Source of the DNA: Edaphochlamys debaryana
Taxonomy: Eukaryota; Chlorophyta; Chlorophyceae; Chlamydomonadales
DNA: 64,000 bases
Direction: 5' to 3'
Assembly: GCA_016858145.1 (NCBI GenBank)
Contig: JAEHOE010000015.1
Coordinates: forward strand, 124,001 to 188,000
Part shown: in pieces, positions 55,901 through 64,000 of the stretch
How positions within the stretch are numbered: the stretch's first letter is position 1
Layout of the letters: each line of letters begins with the position of its first letter
The notes under the pieces: model-generated
Told to the model about the DNA's origin: nothing
The model's database searches: none
The model's input: the letters and a program-made list of their open reading frames with translations, nothing else
Program-made: the position numbers and the translations under genes

Positions 55901-58900
55901 GCCGCAGGCGAGGTGGCCCCGTTGGGTGACAGGCGCTGCGTGGACAGCGGGGAGCCTTGGGCGCTGTCGCAGGGCAGGGCGCGCGGGGAGACCGTGACCC
56001 CGAGGGCGGGGGACATGGGGCGAGGGCTGGATGTGGCGGAGGGGCGGGTGCGGCGGCGCGGGGTGCTGGGCAGGCGCCGGAGCGGCAGGAGGGAGGGGTC
56101 CTCGGGTGCCGCGGACAGGAGCAGCGGCTGGCTGGCGCGGGGCCTGGCCACTGCCGCCGCGCCGGAACGGATCGGCGAGCGCGCCAGAAGGGCGACGTCA
56201 AAGGACGCCCGGCCCGGGCCGCCCACCGCCGCCATGCTGGCCCGTGCGGCGGCGGCAGCTGCCGCCACCTCCGTGCTCCCAAGCATGCCCGCCACGCTCC
56301 GCCAGGCTGCGGCCGGCACGCCAAAGCCCAGGCCGTCATCGTCACTGGCAGATTCCAACGCAGCAGGCGAGGCTGCGGGGGACGAGGCGGCCCCCGGCCG
56401 ACCACGACACAGCCACGTGGTGCTGCTGCCGCCAAACGCAGACGGTACAGGCGATGCCATGGGCACAGTGTCACCGGGGCTGAGCGGGCACGAGCTGGGC
56501 AGCGGGCGGCCGGGGCTGAGCGGGCTGCAACCGCCCAGGGCGAGCGGTGACGGCGTGCGGCGGCCGCTGCCCAGCGGCGGCGGTAGCGAGTCGGAGGGGC
56601 TTGGCGGCGAATGCCTTCGCCCTGGAGACGCAGGTGAGCTGGCGGCAAGCAGCGGCGGTAGGCGCTGGCCCCGGGGCGTGCGGGCGGTGGTGGCGCCGCT
56701 GGCGCTGACGCTGGCGGCGGCGGCGAAGGTGCCCAGAGTGTCAGCGGCAAAGGAGCCGTCTGAGCACACGGAGTCGCCGCCGCGGGAGTAGCGCTGGACC
56801 AAGCGGGTGTGGGAGCGGCGGCGCAGCATCGTGGCGGTCCCCGTGGTGGCGGGGATGGCGGGGACGCTGACGGGCGGTCGGGGCAAGCGGCTGCCAGCGG
56901 AGCTGCGCAGCGCTGCGGAGGCGGCGGGGCCGGGCAGTGAGCTGGCGGTTGCATTGGGCGGACGAGGGAGGCGCGAGCTGGCCGCGACGGGGCTGCGTGG
57001 CGTGGTGGGCTGCGAGGAGGCCGCGGAGGCGGAGACCGGCGCGCCGGGGATGCGGCCGGTGGCAGGCCGCTTGGCCGCTGCTGAAGGAGCCGCGGCCATG
57101 GAAGCCGAAACGGTGGGCAGCTTGGAGCCTGCGGCTTGCCGCCTGGCGCCGTTCTGACCTGCAGCATCGGCGCTAGCCGCACTCGGCGCCGAGGAGCCGA
57201 AGCGCCAAGGCACCGGCGCCCTGGCTGGGTCCTTGGCCGCGGCTTCCCGGCCCGAGGCAGCCGCAGCGGCAGCGGCTGACAGCAGAGTGCCCCGCTTGCG
57301 CATGACCACGCAGTCCGTGAAGGCAGAGGTGCTGGTGGTGGAGGAGCGAAGCGAAGACACGCCCGAGCCGAATCCGGAGCCAAAGCCAGAGGCGAAGCCG
57401 CCACCGTGGCTGGCGCGGGCGCTGCCGACCGTGCTGCGCTCCTCGCCCCAGCCGGTCGAGCCGCGGAGCGTGGGGCCGGCGGGCGCGGCGTGGGGCCGGC
57501 CGTAGGGGTTAAACGGGGGCCGCGAGGGCGCCGTTGCGGAGGAGGAGGAGGAGGCGGGTTTCTTGGGGATGGGGCGGGAGGAGGAGGCCTCGACGGAGGC
57601 CGAGGGCGTGTCGTCAGAGAGGCCGAGCGCGGCTTTGCGTGCTGCAACGGAGGCCGAGCCGGCGGGGCCGCCGCCCGAGGCGCGGAGGGAGTTGGCCGAG
57701 GCCCGCAGCAGGCTGGCACGCGTGGGGCGGGGCTGCGACAGGGGGCCCTTCTCCGCTCCGACCATTCGCGTCTGGGGGCGGGCCGTGGTGGAGACATAGC
57801 CGGCAGCGGGCCCGGCCCCTGGGCTGAGGTCGGAGGCGTTCGAGGAGTGGAGGTAGCGAGGCACGCCGAGCCCTGCGGGCGTCTGGCGGAGGATGGAGGC
57901 GGGCGGGGTGCTCACGCTCTGGGAGACAGCCGGCTCGGGGGAGGCGGTGGCAAAGGAGGCGCCGGAGGCGTCGACGCCAGGAGACGCGGTGGACGTCGAG
58001 GCGGCCGTGGCGAGGCCAGCTTGGAAGGGGCGGAGCCGAGGACTGTCGGACCCCAGCAGAAGCGGCGGGGTGCCGCCCGACGACGCAACTGCAGCCGCCG
58101 CAGCAACTCCTCCTTCACTAGAGACGCGAGGGGCCCCGGCAGAGGAGGCGTTGGCGTCCGGGGCTCGCATTAGCGCCATGCCGCCTCCGGTGCTGCCGCG
58201 TGAGGCGACGCCACCGGCCATGGGCGGACGGGGCAAGCGGCGGACGGGAACGGCACCGCCTGCAGGGCCCGCGCCGCCTCCGGAGGCAGCGCCGCCGCCG
58301 CTGAGAGAGGCACTGACGGAGGAGCTAGTCGAGGCCGTGGGCCGCAGGCTGAAGGAGGAGCCGTTGCTGTTGCCGCCGGCGCTGAGCATTGCGACGATAG
58401 CTCCCACACGGCCCTGCCCGATCGGGACCGCCGCCGCGCCGCCGTCGCTGCAGCTGGGGCTCGCGGCGGCGGCGGCGATGGGTCCGTTGGCGGCGGCGGC
58501 GAAGGGGCCGCCAGAGCGGCTGCCGCCGTCACCGGCCGAGTGCATCCGTTCTAGCATGAGGGCCATAGAGGAGGGCATGCCTGCGTCCCCCCGAGGCGAG
58601 CTGGGCAGCCGTGGCGGCGAGCAAGAGCCCTGCGGCTCTGGCGGAAGGAGCGCGAAGGATGGCTCTGCCACCGGCCCCTCGAACTCATCCTGGCTGTCGC
58701 CTTCGCTCTCCGCCTCATGCAAACCGCTGAGGCGTGTGACGGTGGCCTCAACCCTGTGAAGGGAGGAAGAAGAACAGGCACTTAATGGTATTGGAGTCAG
58801 GCAAGACTGCCAGACAGAACCCGCGTAACCTTACCCGGAGGCGCCTCCGATGCTGGTGGAGCATCCGAAGCTGCTTCCAGCGCAGCTGCCAGCGCTGCTG

Positions 58901-59220
58901 GCGCCTCCGAGGCTGAGGCTGTCGCGGTGTGGGCCCGCGGACGGAACAAGGGGAGGCTTGGGAAGGCCATGGCCTAGCATGGGACGCCGCCCACTGGCAT
59001 CGGAGAAACTGCCGGCGCTGCCGCCAGCGCTGCACGTGCTGCCCCCGATGCTGCAAGAGCTCCCGCCGGCGCTGCAGTTGCTGCCGCCGCCAGCACTACT
59101 GCCGCGGCTCGCGTCAGGGGGGAGTTCAGTGTGCGCCTGTTCGATACCTCGTTTCTGCCGCTGCGAAGGCGAACCACCCACAGGCCCAGCGGGCGGCCTG
59201 GCGACGAGTCCTATTGGCAT
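49988..59220 (-). CDS. Giant Ala-rich protein with 31 x 31-residue Cys repeats
   Basis: Three exons (59220-58835, 58753-50959, 50803-49988) join in frame to about 2,998 residues; the middle exon alone is 7.8 kb. I recognise no family. Residues 1-130 are Gly/Ser-rich with repeated GGSxCS. Residues 130-1,690 are a low-complexity, basic Ser/Pro/Ala region with repeated RLPRPP, many SP/TP sites and acidic Glu-rich patches. Residues about 1,694-2,653 form a tandem array of 31 units of 31 residues, almost all Ala with a Cys at position 6, acidic residues at 1-2, and Glu near 16 and 21; it should be continuously helical. The last exon is a charged helix (EQLRRRSRRERKRAARERAE), a short hydrophobic stretch (YASLLGATAAAILAAPLA) and six (R/C/G/S)(S/C)(F/Y)P(L/I/V) motifs, ending SSSDVE. 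A structural, filament-like or scaffold role is a guess. ATG 59220 is the first in-frame ATG of exon 1. Confidence 0.8.
51184..54057 (-). repeat. 93-bp coding tandem repeat, about 31 copies
   Basis: Each unit encodes 31 residues: E/D at 1-2, A3, variable 4 (often H, A or Q), A5, C6, R/S/C at 7, Ala-rich 8-14, A15-E16-A17, A19-A20-E/D21, then small-hydrophobic 22-27 with a frequent L27 and Ala 28-31. One early unit lacks the Cys, one (near 52330-52400) is shortened, and two units are 33 long. Units near 51760-52290 form three copies of a 31+33 residue dimer, with DNA blocks 192 bp apart almost identical (51791 and 51983), showing recent duplication. Confidence 0.93.
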
Positions 59221-60104
59221 GGGTGACCGTTCGTAACCGTCAGCTGTAAAGCGACTTTCGCGACATGTGTGGGTTGCAATGCCACCATTGCTGTCACTGC
59301 TGTTTTGGACGTCTGAGCGCCAGCGCTCGGTCAGCTAAGCGTCAAAGCGCGCGGGGGCATCTGCAAGGAGAGGAGAATGGACACTGGGCGAGCGTGAGCG
59401 AGACCCAGTAGCAGAACCCACACTCAAACACACTATTGACGCAACCCTCACATGCGAGCCTCCTTTTGATGTAGTCCTAGAGCTCGTTGATGAGAGGGAG
59501 GGTTTCCGCGATGGTGGGGGCGAGGGTCCTGTAGCGACTTGAATTGGCGAGCTTGCCGACCTGAAGCAGCGAGCCAGGTATGCGTGCCCGTGCCTTTCAA
59601 GTGAAGGCTCAGGAGTACATAACAGTTGTTGCCGGGCGTGTTGGCCGTGGGGGGCCTCTGAGCCGCGACGATCGATTGTACAGCACTTGCGGATTCTTTG
59701 TGAGCCGCTCGCGGGAGCTTGGGGGACAAGCTGGGTGCTTCCTACTGACTTCTTTGCCCAACCCACCCCATACGTCTAGGCCCGGCTCACGCAGTCTGGT
59801 GAATACGCTCCAAACACACGCTTCCTTTGCTCCCGCACCTGTTACCCTCTCTTTTTAGGCTGCTCTCCATGCTTACCTAAGGTTGTAGTTGAGGCAGCCT
59901 GGAGCTAGCTTCTGGAAGTCCAGGCGGGAGCGGTGAACTCAGGCTTGTTAGGGCCCAGGCACCTGGCCTTTGCGAAGCCCTCTTGCTTGAACCTAGCAGC
60001 TTGGAATCTAGCCTCGCTGGAGGCATAGGAGGGCAAGCAAACGCACGGGCGCTCAGCATCCCGCTCTCCTTTCCCGCGCGTCGCGGACCGCACGTCCGCC
60101 TACC
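59221..60104. promoter_or_regulatory. Divergent promoter region: giant gene and aftiphilin-like gene
   Basis: 884 bp separate two divergent start codons. There is no supported exon on either strand. It must hold both promoters and 5' UTRs. No TATA box is evident. Confidence 0.5.
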
Positions 60105-63100
60105 ATGGCGGACCCGTTTGCGGCGTCCGACAGCTTCAGAGGGGCGCAGCAGGAGTCTAGCCCCCTGGAAATGGACCTCCTCGGCGACTTCACGTCCACC
60201 CCTTCGCCGGCCCCCAGCCAGCCCCTCCGTGCCGAGGCTGGTGTTGACTTGCTAGGCGACGACGACACAGACCAGCCAGCCCCAGTGCAGCCAGCGGACA
60301 CTCCTAGCAAGCCAACAACGGCACCGGTGACAGCCCAGGCCCTGGGCGGGCTGGACCTCGAGGAGCCAGCGGTCCCCGGCAGCCCTGCGATTTCCTCGCC
60401 TGTGCCCGAACCCGACTGCGACGCCCAAGGGGCCCCAGCGGAGGTCGCAGACCACCAGGGCGAGGCAAGCACTGTCGATGCCCCAGGTGGAACCGCCGAC
60501 GGTGCCGCTGCCGCCGAGGACTGCGACTCGATAGCCGTCAACCCTGGCAGCGAGGCCGCCGCCGCGGGTGCCGCTGCCGACGCCGCTGGCGGCGACGACA
60601 GCAGCACCCATGACGGCGATGATGACGGCCCCGCCGGCTCTCAGTCCCTGCCGCCAAGCGACCCTGACCCCGACCAAGCCTCGCCCGACGGTGACGCGAC
60701 GGTCACCGGCTCGGAGGGCGGCGCGGGCGGTGCCGACGAGGACCTCACCTTCGACTCTGACCGTGAGCTGGTTGAGGAGGAGGACGCCTTCGGAGACTTT
60801 GCTGACTTCACGTCGGCCTCGCGCTTCCTGCCTGGCGGCGCGGGGTCGTCAGCGGCGCCGCCGGCGCCGTCGGCGTCGGCTCGCTCCACTGGGAGCGCCG
60901 CCAGCGGCGCGGGCGGGCCCTCCTCCTCCCTAGCGGCCGCCTCGCACCGGCACGGCGGCATGCACCTGAGCGCCACGTTCGCGCCTCGGGGCGGGTACGG
61001 AGCCATGTCCGTGGGCAGCCACGGGCCCGCCAGCGGGGCTGTGTCGGACCATGGGAGCATCGGCGGGGAGTTCAGCGACTTCAGCCACCCTTCGCCGCCG
61101 CCCAGCGTGGCGCCCTCCCGTGCCGGTGCGTCTGCGTGCTGAGCGTGAGGGCTCTGCGACCAGCCTCCCGGCAACTCCGTTGCGCGTTCTGCATCTGCTG
61201 CTTCCTGCTTCCTGGCTGGGGTTGTCCCGAGTTCAAGGGGCTGGGGCTTCACGTGGGCAGACCGGATGGACGCTGAAGTATCCTGCCCCTCTCCCACACG
61301 CCCTGCCCGCGGCAGCTCCCAACCTCACTTCACCCCTACTGCTTCCCCACCCCCTTCGCCCTCTCCGTTCACAGGCGGCGGCCGCAAGTCAGTGGCCTCT
61401 CTGGCCTCGGTGGGCAGCCGGGCAGGGGACCGGGACGACGACATCGGCGACCTGGGCTCTGTGGTCGGGTCCTCGGTGTGGCGCGCGCCCTCCCAAATGG
61501 CCACTTCCTCGTATGCCGCCGCCGCGGGCGCAGATGACGACTTCGGGGACTTCACCTCAGACATCACGTCCACGTCGGACTTTGCGCCGTCCACGCAGCC
61601 GCCCTCGGCGGTTGCTGTAAGCGGGCCCGGCAGCGTTCACCCGGACGATGACTTCGGGAGCTTCGCCAGCCACCGCAGCACGGCAGATGATGATGAGGAC
61701 GACTTTGGGAACTTTAACGCGGCGCCCGCGGCGGCAGGGGCAGGGGCCGGGAGCGGCGGGGCGGGGGGCGCCGGCGGCAGCGGGATTGCGCAGCAGGGGT
61801 CTGGCGGCAGCGGCGCGGGGCCGTCGAGCGGGGCGGGACCGTCGGGCAGTGGCGGCGCGTTCGGCGCCGGGGGCAGCGGCGCAGGCACCCCTGGGCACAG
61901 TCACGGCCACTCACACGGCCACGGCCACCATCACCACCACCACTCCCCCGTCGCCTCCTCCGGTCCGGCCGCTCCCTCGGGCGCTGCGTCCGATGTCTCT
62001 GCCGCCTCGGCGGCCTCCGAGCCGCCGCTCCTGAGCCTCGGCACGGAGGGACTGCGGCAGGAGGTGACACGGGCGCTGCGGCCCCTGCTGCAGTCCGCCG
62101 GCGCGAGCGAGGCGCCGCCCCCGCAGCTGCCGGCCCAAGACCTGCTGGCGGCAGCGTGGGCTCAGCTGCGTGGCCAGGCGACGGCTGACGCGGCAGCCGA
62201 CGGAGGTGCGGCGGCGGTCGCTGCCAACACCGGCATTCCGCTGCCGCCCGTCTCAGTGGCGGGCGATGCAGCCGGCGCTGCGGGCTCCGGCCGTGGCGGC
62301 TATACCCCCGTCGTTCGGTGAGTGCAGTGGAATACATGTCAAGGCAGAGGCGCAGATTGCTTCTAGGGAGGTTGCCCGCCCGGCAAGCTCGGGTGTTTAC
62401 TTTGTTGGGCGCTTGCTGGGCCCCTGCCGCCTCCTGAGCCGCTGCTGTTGCCCGTTTCTGCCCCCCAGGTTCGTGAGGCCCCTTCGCTGGAAGGGCTCTG
62501 ACTCGGAGCGGCGGCTGCTTGCGGGGCTGGGCCTGAGCGAGCACGCGTCGGCGGCGCGGGCGGCCGAGGCGGCGGCGGAGGCGGCGCGGGGCGGGCCGGG
62601 CTACGCCGGTCGCGTGCGCGGCGGGGGCGGAGGCAATGGAGCCCGGATGCTGGGACTGCTGGCTTCGTTCGGGGAGGCCCCGCGGAGGATGCGGTCTGAC
62701 ACGGGCGGCTCATCGGGTGAGGGCCGGGCTTGCGACTGAGAGCTAGGGGTCGGCTGCCTCGAACCGCTGCACGGTCGTGATAGTTCGGGCTTCATGGGAC
62801 CTTGCCTGTGTGTGAGGACTATCGCCACGCTATGAAGCCACCCACAAGCGGATAGCTGAGCCTGGGCGCCTTGAGCTTAAGCTGATGCCATGCCTCTATT
62901 CCCGTGCCCTCATCCCAAACAGCTGGACTTCATCGCGACTCCGACGGCGACACTGCTGCCCCTGGGGCTGTCGGAGGAGCCGGTGCTAGCGGCAACGGGA
63001 GCGGTGGACCAAACGGAGCGGGCGTGCGGGCTCGGGGCCTGGCGCAGCACCCCAACGGCTCCGCGGGGTCTCTCCTGGACCTTGGGGGGCAAGGGGGCAC

Positions 63101-63140
63101 TCCCAAGGCCGCCGCGGAGGGGGCAGGGCAGGGCGCGTGA
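60105..63140 (+). CDS. Aftiphilin-like clathrin/AP-1 accessory protein
   Basis: Predicted clathrin-coat accessory factor at the TGN/endosome. Four exons (60105-61125, 61375-62317, 62469-62716, 62923-63140) join in frame to about 809 residues. Acidic Phe motifs of the type that bind adaptor ears: EDAFGDFADF near 226, DDDFGDF near 395, DDDFGSF near 431, and EDDFGNF near 447. Near residue 660 is LRWKGSDSERRLLAGLGL, resembling the clathrin-binding box of aftiphilin (tryptophan followed by LL..LG). Clathrin-box-like DLLGD occurs twice near the start, and SLLDLGGQGG near the C-terminus. The rest is disordered Ala/Gly/Ser/Pro, with a His-rich run in exon 2. ATG 60105 sits in ACCATGG, a strong start context. 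It is listed as aftiphilin-like rather than an orthologue because only motifs, not a long domain, are shared. Confidence 0.8.
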
Positions 63141-64000
63141 GGAGCAGCTGGGGACCGCGCCGGGCTGGCAGGCCGGTAGCGTGCGAGCTATAGCTGCTTC
63201 ACGAATCGCGATATATGGTCGGTTCAGACCGCGGAGGTAGCCGCGATGAGCGCCGACTCTCTGGCGGGGTCCGGGCCGGCAAGCCGCACTCGGTGGCGGG
63301 GAAGGGGAAAGCATCCGGTTGGAACCATTGCTTGCAAACTGCTTGGACACACGGCTTTTGCACAGGCTTCGGGGCCGGGCTTTGCTATGGTCAGGGGCTG
63401 GGGCTCGCGGTGCAGAAATGAAGAGGAGAGTACCGGCTGTCGCAGAGCGAAGCTGTCTGCAGGGCCGTCGGGATACCACGTGTAAGATAGCATCCTGCAA
63501 GGCTCAAATCGTCTCGCGCACTTACCCCTCTGGCGGTCACCCGTAATCCCACCCAGTGCCTTCAGGCAGGCGCGAGAAGGGCAACAAGATTGCTGAACAA
63601 GGGGCGCCTGTGGTGCGCAAGGTCCCGGCCCTCCCCAACTTGCCGCGTGGTGAGCAGGCGCATAAGGGCTAGGCAAGTGCAGCGCAGCGTCGCCTAGGCT
63701 GGTCTCCGTGGGCTGGGAACAGGGACCTGGCCAGGGCCTGCCGGTTGCCAGCACAGCATGCCCCTGCCTGCTGCCTAGGACAGGGCCTAGGCAGCAGGCA
63801 GCTGCACGGGCCACAAGCGAACCGGTAGGAACCTATGACTGCGCGCCCGCTCAGGGTCCCGGACTTGTAGATACGAACCGCCCCGGACCCTGGCCGACAA
63901 CCTGGGGCTTGTTGTGTGTCAAGGGTGCGAAAGGTATGAACCTCGAGCAGCCCGAGCTCAGTCTCGAGCCGCTGGCCCACGCGCCGGGCCCGGTGGGCCT
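63141..64000. other. 3' flank of the aftiphilin-like gene
   Basis: The region up to 63500 is the likely 3' UTR. Beyond that I see no supported exon or RNA gene; the minus-strand Cys/Arg-rich frames near 63669-63980 carry no recognisable motif. Confidence 0.45.
63481..63485 (+). terminator. Polyadenylation signal TGTAA (aftiphilin-like gene)
   Basis: TGTAA lies about 340 bp after the stop codon at 63140, well placed for the end of this transcript. Confidence 0.6.

Noticed and set aside
54893..56791. 632-residue plus-strand frame, and the 495-residue one at 52097-53584
   Set aside because: Antisense to the giant gene. Ala/Ser codons in GC-rich DNA read as Ala/Ser/Arg on the other strand; the sense strand has proper exon joins and ordered repeats.
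55845..57797. 650-residue minus-strand frame in another phase of the giant exon
   Set aside because: Pro/Arg/Ala-only composition typical of an off-frame shadow; the main frame continues through it.
1..64000. CRISPR arrays, bacterial operons or prophage
   Set aside because: No spaced direct repeats with unique spacers and no bacterial gene organisation; the window is intron-rich eukaryotic nuclear DNA.

Overview
This window is nuclear DNA from a green alga of the Chlamydomonas/Volvox group. The evidence is: very GC-rich sequence; genes split into many exons by short GT-AG introns, often with GTGAGT-like donors and CAG acceptors; Ala/Gly/Pro-rich insertions inside conserved proteins; TGTAA polyadenylation signals; plant-type homologues (AIP2, POB1/LRB, allantoate amidohydrolase); and a volvocine-style Pro-rich extracellular membrane protein. 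The species cannot be fixed from the sequence alone. All gene models were assembled by eye from reading frames, splice sites and family resemblance.

Layout, left to right: an AIP2-like RING E3 ligase (474-2466, -); arginyl-tRNA-protein transferase ATE1 (2973-7440, -); a SET-domain lysine methyltransferase (7609-11770, +), divergent from ATE1 across 168 bp; a NECAP clathrin-adaptor accessory protein (13087-15173, +); a poorly resolved minus-strand gene (about 16391-19465); an 18-bp G-rich minisatellite (20144-21504); a MYND-finger protein (22114-23722, -); a BTB-BACK CUL3-adaptor-type protein (24947-27920, -); the PP2A activator PTPA (28981-32756, -), divergent from allantoate amidohydrolase (33271-37744, +); a large single-pass membrane protein with a Pro/Ser-rich ectodomain (40018-46927, +); a tRNA-Tyr inverted duplication in a near-perfect palindrome (core 47479-48704); a giant protein of about 2,998 residues with 31 copies of a 31-residue Ala-rich, one-cysteine repeat (49988-59220, -); and an aftiphilin-like clathrin/AP-1 accessory protein (60105-63140, +).

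The genes are not operonic, but some themes recur. ATE1, the AIP2-like E3 and the BTB protein are all ubiquitin or N-degron components. NECAP and the aftiphilin-like protein both act on clathrin adaptors. Allantoate amidohydrolase belongs to purine nitrogen recovery. The strongest candidates for undescribed biology are the giant 31-residue-repeat protein, the tRNA-Tyr palindrome with homogenised inner arms and diverged outer arms, and a 63-nt purine-rich intron that interrupts the MYND zinc finger and carries an in-frame stop.
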